A program made the translations under genes and the position numbers. A stretch of 64,000 nt of DNA from Naematelia aurantialba (lineage: Eukaryota > Basidiomycota > Tremellomycetes > Tremellales > Naemateliaceae). Of the stretch, positions 44,393-55,047 are shown piece by piece. The notes beneath the pieces were generated by a model. It saw only the letters and a program-made list of their open reading frames with translations. It had not been told where the DNA came from and did not search any database. Within the stretch, counting starts at the first letter, position 1. Every line of letters begins with the position of its first letter. The DNA is taken from positions 1 through 64,000 of the forward strand of contig JAKFAO010000013.1 in assembly GCA_021527695.1 (NCBI GenBank). The letters are read 5' to 3'.

Positions 44393-45782
44393 ATGCCGAG
44401 CACACAGAGTAGAAGGTCAACACGAAAGCCGGAATCGCGCCAGCCTCAAGACAAGACCGTCAAATCCTCCAACCCGCCAAGAAGGCGGCCCCAAAAGCGG
44501 ACTCCCAGCCGAGAAGCGCCAAGCAGTCGTCAAGGAAGGTCAAGCAGTCGTCGAGGAAGGTCAAGCAATCCTCGAGACAGGTCAAGCCGTTCAAGAGCCA
44601 GGGTCAGGTCGGCATCGGCCGCGGCCGTGCGTTACATGAGGGAAGTCGCCGAGACCTTGTTCACGGGTTCCAGCACGACGTCACGCGAGGAAGGAATCTC
44701 AGACAGCCGCCAAGGAAGATCCCATAAGCATGACGAGCACCCTCACCGCCAGACTAGGTCTAAATCAAGACTGAGGCGCGTTGCCGAACGTCTGTTATTT
44801 TTCGGCTCTAGAGAAGACGACCCGACTAAAATCGTCACCCACCATCCTTCTCAGAACACGCCAAACCAAAGCCGTGGCGATGTACAGAGTGCCAGTGAGT
44901 GCTTACTTGCGGCTACCCCAGCGCAACGTGCATCCTGACGAAGCTATAGGTGCAAGTCACACAGTGCCAGTCTCGTCGAACACAAACGCACTCCAACAGA
45001 ACACTAAGAAACAGTGGGCCCGGCCGTCAGAGTCCCTGGCTCCTAGTGGAACGAGACATTCACACTCCAGGAGCGCACCCAGTGGGTACACTGTTCAAAC
45101 GTCGTATCCACTTCATTTCCGTGGCTCCCGACCTTCGAGTAGTCATAGTGCACCGCATTCGACCCCCAGAATCGATGTCGTCACGGCCGAACCAGGATCC
45201 TCGTCTCGGCGCTCGCCACGACACTCGCGAGTCGACTCTGCGCACAGCTCTCACTCGTCTACCAGGAACCCGCATCAGGGGCATCCACAAGCATCGTGCA
45301 GGCCGCATTCGAGAAGCAACCCTTCGACACCCCAACATCCGCAAAGGGGGTCGCCTGCTCACTCGGGTCACTCGCTTGACCGAGGGACACGTTTTTCACC
45401 TCCCTCTCTATCGCCAAATTTTCACCAGCAGTACTGGCAAGGAAACACCACAGTGAGTGCTCAAGGACAAATGCAACGAAATACCCCGACTGCCTTGTCG
45501 TCTAGCTCGACTTTGCCAGAAACTTTCGGCAGCCATACGAATTGGAGTGAAATTCGGCCTTCCACTGCTACTGGTGCTCTTGGTATCGCTCGCAGTGACA
45601 GGAGTCACCCCCAGCTCACACGTACCAGTCATGTTCGAGGAAGGGCTTGGCAGGACACGGGTGCGGGCGTACTGCCAACACACCGCGTAGAACGCACGGA
45701 TACATCGCTCGCACTAAGTGACGCGCTCGAGGAGGGAAAGCAGAACTCGAAAAGGAACGAAGTATCCCCAACCGTATGGTAA
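44393..45782 (+). CDS. Arg/Ser-rich disordered protein, function unknown
   Basis: I do not recognise this gene. Start 44393 gives MPSTQSRRSTRKPESRQ. An 18-bp tandem repeat codes for SSRQGRSSSRRGRSSNPRD-type RS repeats near residues 45-70. A helical patch (AVRYMREVAETLF) and a related one (RLRRVAERLLFFGS) follow. An intron of about 54 nt (about 44897-44950, GTGAGT...GCTATAG) joins RGDVQSA to SHTVPVSSN in frame. The rest is Ser/His/Pro/Arg-rich and low complexity. TAA is at 45780-45782, product about 440 aa. RS repeats occur in splicing and nuclear-speckle proteins, but no RNA-binding domain is visible. It resembles the disordered proteins at 51348 and 53959 only in composition. Confidence 0.6.
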
Positions 45783-46434
45783 ACGCAGGCTTAGCGGCCT
45801 CAGAAGCATCATCACTGCTCACTCCAAGTCTCAGAGTGAGTCAGATGAGCTAACACCGCGCACGGGGAGGAGGTGCTTTGGCTAAGTGAATGAGTGGAGG
45901 GTATCGTGCTTGCAACCGACAGTGCAGGCTCTCTTCAGCACCCCTTGACCTGTACCTGGATGTTGGTAGAAGAGGGTATGCATAATGGTATGCAGACCTG
46001 CGAACCACCCTCCCCAATCACTACCCTCTCGGACGCAGAAGAAGACTGTTGCTGATGGGAGTGGTTGCTCAAGTGGCGTGTCTGTGGTGAAGACTCGAAT
46101 TCCGAGAAGAGAGAAGATCCGTAATTACTGTACAGCGTGCATGCCTGGAAAATGCAGCCAGCCGGTGCCAGTGCTTGCATGGACCACCCTTTTGCACACG
46201 TCGAGCATCAGGGTCTACATAATGATGGAGTCTCGTATATTGATGTCGTATTCCCCCCGACTTCGGCAATAAGATTAATGCCGCGGGCTTCTGTTGCTCG
46301 CCAATATAGGTACGCTGAAAGTCCGAAACCCAACTTCCGAGGTGAAGTATATAACCGCAATCACAGCGTGACAAGACGGCCAGGTTTGAAAGCTCGTTGG
46401 TCTCCCTCCGTCCGCACCTTGAATTGTGGCTCTC
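45783..46434. promoter_or_regulatory. Upstream region of an MFS transporter gene
   Basis: About 650 bp with no protein-like frame. TATAT-like sequence occurs near 46348 (GTATATAACC), about 85 nt before the MFS start, and is the likely core promoter. Confidence 0.45.
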
Positions 46435-48203
46435 ATGGCCGCCCTTGCCGAGCCCGCTGTCTCCGACGGCGGCGACCGCCAGCGAGTCAAGGACTCCTCC
46501 CGACACATATCCTGGATCCGATCTCTTCTCGTCCGCACGCGCCTCGACGACGATGTCTGCAACCAAAACTACGCCGGCAACGGCACAGACGACAACCCCT
46601 ACATTATCGATTACCTGCACAACGACCGCCAGGACGCCCTGAACTTCTCCAAGGGGCGGAAATGGGCAATTGCCATCCTCCAATCTCTGTCCACGTTTGC
46701 GGTGACATTTGCCAGCTCGGTGTACGTCGGCGGCATCGAAGGCGTCGTGCAGAGCTTTGACGTGTCCGCGGAGGTGGCCACGCTGGGCTTGTCGCTCTTC
46801 GTGTTGGGGTTCGCCCTGGGGCCGCTCATCTGGGCGCCTCTGTCGGAGGTGTACGGGCGCAAGTCCATCTACGTGATTACGTTCACGGCGTACACGGCCT
46901 TCAGCGTGGCGGCGGCGTGGGCGCCCAACATCACTGCCTTGCTGGTTCTTCGCTTCTTTGCGAGCGCGTTTGGTTCGTCGTCGATGACGAACACCGGGGG
47001 CGTCATTGCCGACATGTTCAGCAAGGCGGAGCGCGGACTGGCGACGGGATTGTTTGTCACAGCTCCCTTTCTGGGGCCTGCACTTGGTATGTGGTGCATG
47101 TCCTTCTTGCGTGCTGCCCTTGTACACTTGCTGATTTCCGTTAATTTCAGGGCCGATTGCGGGTGGCTTTCTTGGGGAGACTCAGGGCTGGCGCTGGATT
47201 CTCGGTTTGATCGCCATCCTGGGCGGTGTGATCGGGATTGCCACGATGCTGGCCACTCGCGAAACATACGCGCCGTTCATTCTGCGATGTCGAGCCAAGG
47301 CCCTCAGCTGCATAACAGGAAGCGTATATGTCTCCCGCCTCGATGCGGGACAGCTCAAGACACTTTCGCAGGAGCTCTCGGTCTCTTTCACGCGGCCCTG
47401 GATCCTTCTGTTCCGCGAGCCCATTGTCTTGTCGACGTCGCTGTACATCTCCATCGTCTACGGCACACTGTACATGTTCTTTGCCGGATTTCCCATTGTC
47501 TTTGAAGATTCTCGCGGCTGGAGCCAGGGTGTCGCCGGACTTCCGTTTGTCGCCGTCGCCATCGGTGTCTGTCTTGCCACGCTGGCGGCGGGCGTCGACA
47601 ACAAGCGCTACGTGCGCCTGTGCGCGGCAGCGGACGCAGAGGGACGCCCTGTCGAGCCAGAAGCCAGACTGCGTACGGCCATGGCAGGCTCTATTGTCCT
47701 TCCGATTGGTCTGTTCCTGTTTGCGTGGACGACGTATATCTCGGTGCACTGGATCGTGCCCATTATCGGCGCCATGTTCTTCTCGTGTGGACTTGTCATG
47801 GTCTTCATCTCGCTGTTGAGCTATCTGGTCGACTCTTGTATGTTTTGGTCCTTGCTTCGTCATCCTCTGCAACAATGCCGCTGCTCACCTGTGTACAGAT
47901 GTCGTCTATGCTGCTTCTGTGCTGGCGGCCAATTCGGTGCTTCGGTCCTTGTTCGGCACCGCGTTTCCGCTGTTTACCACCCAAATGTACGAGAGTCTCG
48001 GAAATCAATGGGCGAGCTCCATTCCTGCGTTCCTGGTGCTGGGGTGCCTGCCATTCCCGTTCCTGTTCCACAAGTACGGTCCACGGATACGCTCCAAGTG
48101 CAAGTATGCTTCCCAAGCAGCAAAGGTGCTGGAGATGATGGGTCGTCGGCACGTCGTCGTGATGAGAGGTGAGCCAAGTGGGACTGAGAAGGAGGCTGCA
48201 TAG
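46435..48203 (+). CDS. MFS transporter, DHA1 multidrug/polyamine family
   Basis: Plasma-membrane proton antiporter exporting drugs or polyamines. Start 46435 ([13 protein letters not shown]), about 85 nt after a TATATAA box. A cytosolic N-terminus of about 80 residues ends in [15 protein letters not shown], then helix 1. Family motifs: [18 protein letters not shown] (motif A), [23 protein letters not shown] (helices 4-5) and [20 protein letters not shown] across an intron (motif C region). A central loop follows, then [19 protein letters not shown] and [20 protein letters not shown]. Two introns: one just before GPIAGG (GTATGT...TTTCAG), one before YVVYAAS (GTATGT...TACAG). It ends at TAG-free TAA-type stop 48201-48203 after GTEKEAA. 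It converges with a zinc-cluster regulator gene 210 bp away. Confidence 0.9.
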
Positions 48204-48412
48204 GTTGTCCAGGGGATGCTTGTCCCGACAGTATTATTGGCCCTCCGTGATATCCAAGGTGGGCCCGGCGTGGGAGTTTCAGAAGTGGACGGAAAGTTGC
48301 AGGGGGGAAAGGGTGAATCGACGAGCTCCGTGTGCTGAGAGATTCGCATACGTCGAACATTAGCCCAGACAATGTATATGCCTCGATGCCGCCCATTTTT
48401 GGGAAGTCCATG

Positions 48413-50905
48413 TCAATATCGACTTGTAAAATCCAGCTGCCCAACCTGCCACTCGTCCAAGAAATCAAATCCTAGGAAGTCCACATCGAACGACGGATCA
48501 TTCTCGAACTGCTCCAATTGAGACGAAGCCGCGCTGACCTGCGTGTGTGACGAAGCGTACGCATCCGCCATGCTGTTGTCTTGTGACGGCGACTGCGCAG
48601 GTACTTGACCGAGAACGTTGGGCGGAACCAAGAATAGATTTTTCTTGGCCAGAATCTCCTCGAATATCGGCAGCGCTCTTTTCAGGGCGGGTATTTCTTT
48701 TCCCTGGGTGAGCACAAGCATTGCCTGGCTGATGGATATCCGAGCCATGGAACGGATGAGCTCTGTCTCGGCTGGATCGAGGGCTGATTCGATGTGTAGA
48801 GCGAGCAGCGCCGTCATTGTGGTTATGCTGACAAAGTCACTGTCAGTTTCATTGGCACGTTCTATAGAGCGTGTCTGAAGCTTGGGGAAATGGGGAGAAA
48901 TGGACGACACATACAAGGACATGGGAAAGTCCTGAAGGGTACCACTCGCCAACACCCTCATGGCAATAGTGTCCAGCTCCAAAATTGCGGACCGAAATCG
49001 CTGTTTGGCCCACTCGCTCCAGTCGGCATGTCGGGACTGCTGCCAACAGCGTCGGATCAGACGACACAAGATGCACTCAAACCTGTAGCTCATGGCTTGT
49101 ATGTTCAGATAGTACACGTCGGTTCCAGTGTTCCCACCCACGTGCATCTTGGCAGCGAGAGAGTTGCGCCATTCATCGAGTGGGTGCATCATCTGGCGTG
49201 GATCCTGCTGCTGCTTGTTTGTCACAATAGACAAACACTGTCCGACTAAATATAATTAGTCATGCTTGTGGTATCAGGTACAGGTTGAAAAGAAAAAGAA
49301 GAAGGAACAAGAATAAGAAAACGAATGGAACCAACACGCACATATTCGAGACAACTCGCAGTGGACAACAGGCGAGGCCATTTGCTGAGGCGAGACCGCA
49401 GATAGCAAGCCGGATGATGTTCCCGAGACATCCTCCTCTTCCCAGTCATCTTCCGTCCTAGGCTTGATTGCGGAAGTGTCTTCGAGTAATCGCGAGCGTC
49501 TGGTATTGATAAAAACGTGGAAAATGTCAAAAAACTACGTGGCTCTAGTAAGCATAAGGCGGAAAGAACAGAACATGATGATGAGAAGAGGGACGTACGT
49601 AGAGACCCCACCAGATCCTTCTGTACAACTTTAGGACTTTGCCGGGTTTGTCTTCGCGAACACACCTGTTGGAGGGTCGGAAGGCAGTTAGTACTCGAAA
49701 TACATGTCGAGGTGTCACAGTCTGGGGATAGAAAACACACGTGTTGCGCAAGTCAAGCTTGGTGGCAAGACGGATAGCGTTGTGGAACCAATAGCCAAAG
49801 TCCCAGTCGGTGGGGTGGTCGAGAATCACCGTGCACAAGATGATGGATCCCTGCAGCATCAACAACGGATCGTCTTCGGCGGCAAAGTCGTGGAGCAGCT
49901 TGGCCTTGAAGAAGAATGACTCTTGCGCGGCGGAGCGGCTGGCAAAGCCGCAGGCGGATAACACATCCGCTGGTGCGTGAAGACTAGCTGGTGTCAAAAT
50001 GGCGCGCAGCAGGAACAACGAGCAGTCGCCAGACTCATAGCCGCGAATGAAATCAGTTCTGTTGATCATGGGAGCAAATGGGTAGACGTGGTCAAAGTAT
50101 GTCTTGATGAGGGCATCTCTGTTGTTTCGGTCTGTCAGTAGAGTGCACACGAAAACCCAAAGAAGATGGAGGATGGAGAATTCAAGATTGTCTCACAAGT
50201 GGCGCGGGGGAGGCAGATCAAAGACACCCTTCTTGACAAGATATTCATGGTCAATATCGTCCAATTGGGGTAGCTTGATCCAAAGACAGTTCCGAGGAGT
50301 GAGACGGTCGTCCGGCCTTGGACGGTAAGGGGTATTGGAAGTGGTATGGTGTCGACTGGATTCTGTAGTTTCTTTGACGGCGTCGTTCAGGATATTGAGG
50401 TAGAGCAAATCTGGCTCAGTCTGACTTGGGCGTTGGCAATGCAGGCGATCGGAACTGGAAGTTTGATTGAGACTGTCCAACGGGCTGCAGTTGGATGTAG
50501 CCGGGATGCCTGCAGTCTGGCAACCGTTAGTAGGAGGTCTGAAGGATCGGCGAAGGAGCAGAAGGAAAGGCGGAGAACAGAAGCAGTTGGAACAATGACA
50601 ATCATCCAAAGCATACTCGTGCATGACTAGGAGTCGGTAAAACACGTTTTCCTTTCCTATGAGCCCCATCTATGTTAGCATGAACCATGCTATCAATAAT
50701 CAACTCACCTGGTCCGACCCTTCCGGACTGCCAGTACACAGTCCTTGGCACACTGCCTGCTGGTACAGCTGCTGCAGGGGAAGCCAACCACGGCGGCATC
50801 GCACTTCACCTTGCGTCCACGGCAGGGTATACATGCCTTGTTGGCTTTGGCGGCACGTATTATGGTTTCTTCTGCTCGCTGTGGCTCGCTACCAGAAGTA
50901 TTCAT
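48413..50905 (-). CDS. Zn2Cys6 fungal transcription factor with Fungal_trans domain
   Basis: Nuclear DNA-binding regulator. Start 50905 (MNTSGSEPQRAEE). Residues 24-56 hold the zinc cluster CIPCRGRKVKCDAAVVGFPCSSCTSRQCAKDC, followed by the basic run VRKGRTR. After a variable linker, the middle-homology region appears: YFDHVYPFAPMINRTDFIRGY, LLRAILTPASLHAPADVL, FFFKAKLLHDF, LQGSIILCTVILDHPTDWDFGYWFHNAIRLATKLDLR, and KLYRRIWWGLY across introns. The last exon encodes a helical region (LNIQAMSYRFECILCRLIRRCWQQ) and an acidic aromatic tail (FDVDFLGFDFLDEWQVGQLDF) that could activate transcription. TGA is at 48413-48415. The neighbouring convergent MFS gene is a plausible but unproven target. Confidence 0.88.
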
Positions 50906-51347
50906 TTGTTGTAGCCCGCAAATGCGTTGACAATTGTCAAGGCATAATGGGGCTTGGGTGGTGAAGGACGCTTTCCTTCAACAGCCTCTCATGCTTACGT
51001 AAAGCATTTCCTTGCATCCACGCTGTGATTCTCTGCAAAGGTTCTCCCTGCTCCATCCATGTCCAGCAAAACCCGCCGAATCTCCTTGTCAGATCTACGC
51101 GGTTTCCCAAGACGTCCGAAATGGACCTTCGATTCAATCCGATGCAGCGTTGCGGGCTCGATGTTGACAGTCCTTTCTGTGCGGGTCTTGAAAGGCGCTG
51201 AACGGTGAGACCAAAGGTGGCGTTGCTATTTGGAAGTCTCCAACCTACGGTTTTCCTTTGGGGAAGTGGCCCAAGCTCAGTTTGCCCACTTAAGCAGTAC
51301 TCTAGCTCCTGTTCAACACCTCGTCGTTCATCCTTCAACCAGAGGAG
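50906..51347. promoter_or_regulatory. Shared upstream region of the regulator and the 711-residue protein
   Basis: About 440 bp between divergent starts. No clear TATA element or repeat. Nothing coding was recognised. Confidence 0.35.
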
Positions 51348-53483
51348 ATGTACCCACAGGGAGAGCCTTCACTTGACCGAGTTCAAGATTGGGCCCGACG
51401 TGGTCGCTCTGGCCAAGGGAATGTTGTTTCAGGACGCACTTCGGGGGCGGTTGCGGGGAGGCCACCCCGTGCGGCGAACGACTTGAGCTCTTTGAGAGAT
51501 CACAGGACTGCAGCACCCCGGAGAAGAAGCCTTTCCCTTCCGAGGACTATGAGTATCCGGTCGAGGTCCGGTTCACGACCACCCTCCAACAGAGACGATC
51601 GAGAATTTGAAGGGACATATCGCTATGGCGAGATTGGTAGCAGCGAAAATCGGCCGGGCCTGGCTCCGAGCGTGACAGCAACGGTATACCCCCAGGGCGA
51701 AATACCACACTGGGATGAGATGCTTCCTCAACAGGTCCCCACCAGTGCAAATTCGACTGGTTATCAAAATTCCGCCCCCCCACCAACCTCATTGGAGCGC
51801 ACGAATCCCGTGGCGGTTTCGCGAGTCCCAACCACATCAACACAGGTACATGGTAAATCTCTTACGGTGGCGGAATGGCAGGAACTCATACCGAAGCCTG
51901 GCAAAGAGCCACCCGCAGTCCCGACGCCTATCGAAGCGCCGTCCAACAGAGGTTCGCTGGACCGCCTGCGCCGGCAGTCGATGGAAAGCTCGAGAGGTCA
52001 GGTTAGATCCTTTTACCCCGAAAATAGTCGCGACCCAAGCACGACTGTGAACGACCCAATTTCCCTGGGAAGGTTCGGACCTGGTCGAGGGGAGGTCGCA
52101 GCTGGTACAGCTGACCAGTCTGCTACATTTCTGGCCTCTGAAATCCCCAGGCGTCCCGCTCCGAGTGACTTGAGATGTAGGACTGGGTCTCATCAATCAA
52201 TTTGGGATGGGTCACGAAGACAGACGGAGGGTAGTCGCGATCCAAACATGACTGTGAACGATCCCCTTGCAGGGTTCAGCCTCGGTCGTGGGGAGGTTGC
52301 AGCTGGTCTAGCTAACCGGTCTGCCACAGTGTTGACCTCTGAAACTCCCAGACCTACCGCTTCCAGTCACTTTGAGCACAGGACTCGTTCTCATCAATCA
52401 ACTTGGGATGGGTCACAAAGACTGGCGGAGAGACGTACCCCCGAACCCTCAACCAGTCTCACGCAGCTCGCATTTGCGGGGAGTACGATACCTGCCAGTC
52501 AGAGCTCGCAGTCTCGTGGCTTACAAGCATTTGGGGAGCAAGGAAGTAGTCGCACGCCGATACGATATCCACACGGCAACGCTACGACGAACTTTGACCG
52601 CGTTCCTTCCGGTTCAGGGGCAGGGCAGTTGAGTACAGCAGCACATCGGCCGCGCCCTTCCGCTCTGCCACAACCCATGCGACAGGTGCATTCGAACCGG
52701 TCGTTCATCCCTCCTCAAATTGGTCCAAGTTCATTCGGAAGCCAACTCGTGGTGATACCGCCACTCACCACTGCAAAGCCGTCATCCCGAACGGTACGAC
52801 CACCACCGCAGAGCTCTTGTGCTGGCGGCTGGAGTGCTTCAAGAGATGTGCGCGGGCAAGTGTCTGCGGTGCGCGTGCGGCCTGGAGGTGACCGCCGGAC
52901 TGAGACCTCTGAGACTGGGCCGGCACCATTGGGATCAGGTGCTCCTGGTTCCAGCATGATTCTGCCCCAACCAGGAGCTGTGATAGCCCCCCGACCGCAG
53001 CATGCCTTCGCAGGGCATAGTTATCAAAACCAATTATCACCGCATTCTCACACAGGTCGCGTTCCTGCCGGGGCATCATGGGCTCCCTTGACTGATGACA
53101 GGCGGCCCCAGTCGCGAGCTTATATGTCGTCCTCTCAGTTTCCCGGTCAAGTGCCCAACATGACTCAGCCAGTAGAGCCTTGGTGGCGCGAGGAACACCG
53201 ATTGCGTGGACAGTCGCAATATGATGTGCGCTCGGACCGGCCGCCAACTGCGTTTCCCTACTCAACCACCCAAGAAGGAAGTCATACGCGTCATGCAGGT
53301 ATCTCAGGTCAAGGAGAGTACCGTCAGCCTGTTGGCTTCTCCAATATGCTCGGTCAACCAGACAGTGCTTCGGTACCACCACCTGACAGTGGCAATTCAG
53401 TTTTTGCCGCTGACAGCAGAGCGGGAAGACGCACACCTCACGGACAACGTGGGAGGGCGCATCAGCCTCCATGGCGTAGCTGA
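51348..53483 (+). CDS. 711-residue disordered protein with internal duplication, intronless
   Basis: I do not recognise this gene. A single open frame starts at ATG 51348 (MYPQGEPSLDRVQDWARRG) and ends TGA 53481-53483. Composition is rich in Ser, Arg, Pro, Gln and Gly, with no membrane segment or known domain. A 65-residue unit is duplicated at about residues 228-292 and 298-360: SRDPSTTVNDPISLGR... against SRDPNMTVNDPLAGFSLGR..., each ending in HQS(I/T)WDGS(R/Q)R. YPQGE occurs twice (near residues 2 and 112). A long frame with no introns is unusual among these neighbours. It could be a scaffold or condensate-type protein, or a recent gene. The 53959 gene downstream has similar composition and also encodes DRT-type Ser/Arg-rich stretches. 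Confidence 0.6.
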   Translation: MYPQGEPSLDRVQDWARRGRSGQGNVVSGRTSGAVAGRPPRAANDLSSLRDHRTAAPRRRSLSLPRTMSIRSRSGSRPPSNRDDREFEGTYRYGEIGSSENRPGLAPSVTATVYPQGEIPHWDEMLPQQVPTSANSTGYQNSAPPPTSLERTNPVAVSRVPTTSTQVHGKSLTVAEWQELIPKPGKEPPAVPTPIEAPSNRGSLDRLRRQSMESSRGQVRSFYPENSRDPSTTVNDPISLGRFGPGRGEVAAGTADQSATFLASEIPRRPAPSDLRCRTGSHQSIWDGSRRQTEGSRDPNMTVNDPLAGFSLGRGEVAAGLANRSATVLTSETPRPTASSHFEHRTRSHQSTWDGSQRLAERRTPEPSTSLTQLAFAGSTIPASQSSQSRGLQAFGEQGSSRTPIRYPHGNATTNFDRVPSGSGAGQLSTAAHRPRPSALPQPMRQVHSNRSFIPPQIGPSSFGSQLVVIPPLTTAKPSSRTVRPPPQSSCAGGWSASRDVRGQVSAVRVRPGGDRRTETSETGPAPLGSGAPGSSMILPQPGAVIAPRPQHAFAGHSYQNQLSPHSHTGRVPAGASWAPLTDDRRPQSRAYMSSSQFPGQVPNMTQPVEPWWREEHRLRGQSQYDVRSDRPPTAFPYSTTQEGSHTRHAGISGQGEYRQPVGFSNMLGQPDSASVPPPDSGNSVFAADSRAGRRTPHGQRGRAHQPPWRS

Positions 53484-53958
53484 GCACCTGCCTGATGGGT
53501 ATTGAGATTCTGTCGTCATACCCAGATGGACGTCTTTTCTTCTGCTTATATTGCATGAACCATACTTGAGAACATGGCTGCGTCACTTGGATTGTCTGCA
53601 GAGCATGCGACTCCGCGACCTAAGCGGGAACCAGCGCGCGCCCAGTGGCGAAAGAGAGTTGACCTCCTATCTTCCTGGGGGTAGCAATGGTGTGTCATGT
53701 TCAATCTCAGCCACAGACGCGAAAGCCTTTGTAGTCCCTCCTTCAAAAGAGTGCAATGGGATTGGCATCGCCTCTGTTTTGACTCCTTGCAGCGGCGGCT
53801 CTTGAATCTGCTACGAGCGGCGCACTGGAGATGCGCTGTACAGAATATATAATACGTTGAAGCCCGCCTACTATGCTCACTAACATCCCAATTGGCGGCT
53901 CTGCGATATCCAATTACAACCCCAAGTCTCGCGTACCCATAGCAACGGACCTCTTGAG
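53484..53958. other. Spacer between two disordered-protein genes
   Basis: About 475 bp. Open frames on either strand look random. ATATATAAT near 53841 lies about 115 nt before the next start and may be its TATA element. Confidence 0.35.
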
Positions 53959-54925
53959 TTGGCAAAGGACGCCTCGAACATGGCATCCAATAGAGCCCTT
54001 ATCCAACAACCGGCTGCAGCGCATGTGCGTGATCAGCACCGTCCCTCGCGGGCAGCAGTGGAGCTGTTCGAGGCATCTACGCCGTCTTGGCAGAGTGAGG
54101 ACGGTGGGCAAGGCCGCCCATTCAGCATTCGCCGCCGATCCAGCAGCGCCGGTACCGGCCCAGACCGTACCTCGCCACCCACCGACGGAAGCAGGGCAGC
54201 GGAAATGGTCAATGCTGGTGACTACGAAGGGATGACCTGGGAGGAGGCTCTGGACTATTTGGGGCCTCCAACTGCCGACGAAACCCGCCCTTTCCCTGAT
54301 CTGCGGTACAGCAGCATCACCCGCGGCGCCAAAAGGGACGCCTTGCACGGGCGATCGTCGAGTTTTTCAGGAGTACCGTCTGTAAGTTTCCGTGTCGTTT
54401 CTAGCCCGGTTATCAATCTGATCGTTCTAGCCCAGAGCTTCGCCAATCTATGATTCTGGACATCCCACGAGTGACCAGGGACCACAGAGTCGATCCTCCC
54501 CTTCGTCTCCGACTAACGGTGAGTTTCGTAATCTCCGCAACGAACCTTCTTGCTCACCGCAGTCGTTTGCAGTGTCTGGAAATCGCAACAGTTGGCACCA
54601 GGGCGATTCATTGCTAGCGCCCGGTTCTCACAGTCGTGATTCCCTTCTGCCGCCGCCTCGACTCAGCCGCAGTAAGTCCGCTCCAGGCCGCTACTCGCAA
54701 TTCACAGGCCAACTCACAGGCGTGCCCGCCACCAGACGCCACTCTCAGGTCGGGCCCACTCTAAGTGGGTCTGCAAGTTCCATTTCTAAGAGCACTAGCG
54801 TAGGATCCCTTCAAAGGTCGTTGACAATGGATACTGAGGCGGACCACGGCCACGACGGGCCCCAAAGTGAGATCACAATAGGGGTAGTCAATTGCGATGC
54901 AATACCTTACGTAAGCATAAGATGA
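53959..54925 (+). CDS. Ser/Arg-rich disordered protein whose C-terminus is supplied by a transposon
   Basis: I do not recognise the function. Start 53959 (MAKDASNMASNRALI). Three exons: the first ends in SSSFSGVPS, the second reads PRASPIYDSGHPTSDQGPQ (after GTAAGT...TTCTAG), and the third begins SGNRNSWHQGDSLL (after GTGAGT...TTGCAG). All are in frame. A short ordered stretch, EMVNAGDYEGMTWEEALDYLG, lies near residue 85, and the rest is low complexity. At 54880 the frame runs into a Harbinger transposon, so the last 14 codons and the stop (54923-54925) are transposon sequence. The original tail continues after the element at 58032. The product is about 265 aa as it stands. Confidence 0.6.
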
Positions 54926-55047
54926 AATCGCAATATTACCCAAAGCGGTAATTTTCAAATCGCAACTCGCAACACGTCTTCTCCATCTTGCATGTATACT
55001 CGAGTGTTGCGATTCTATATTGCTCATTCCACAAGCAACCTACAGCC

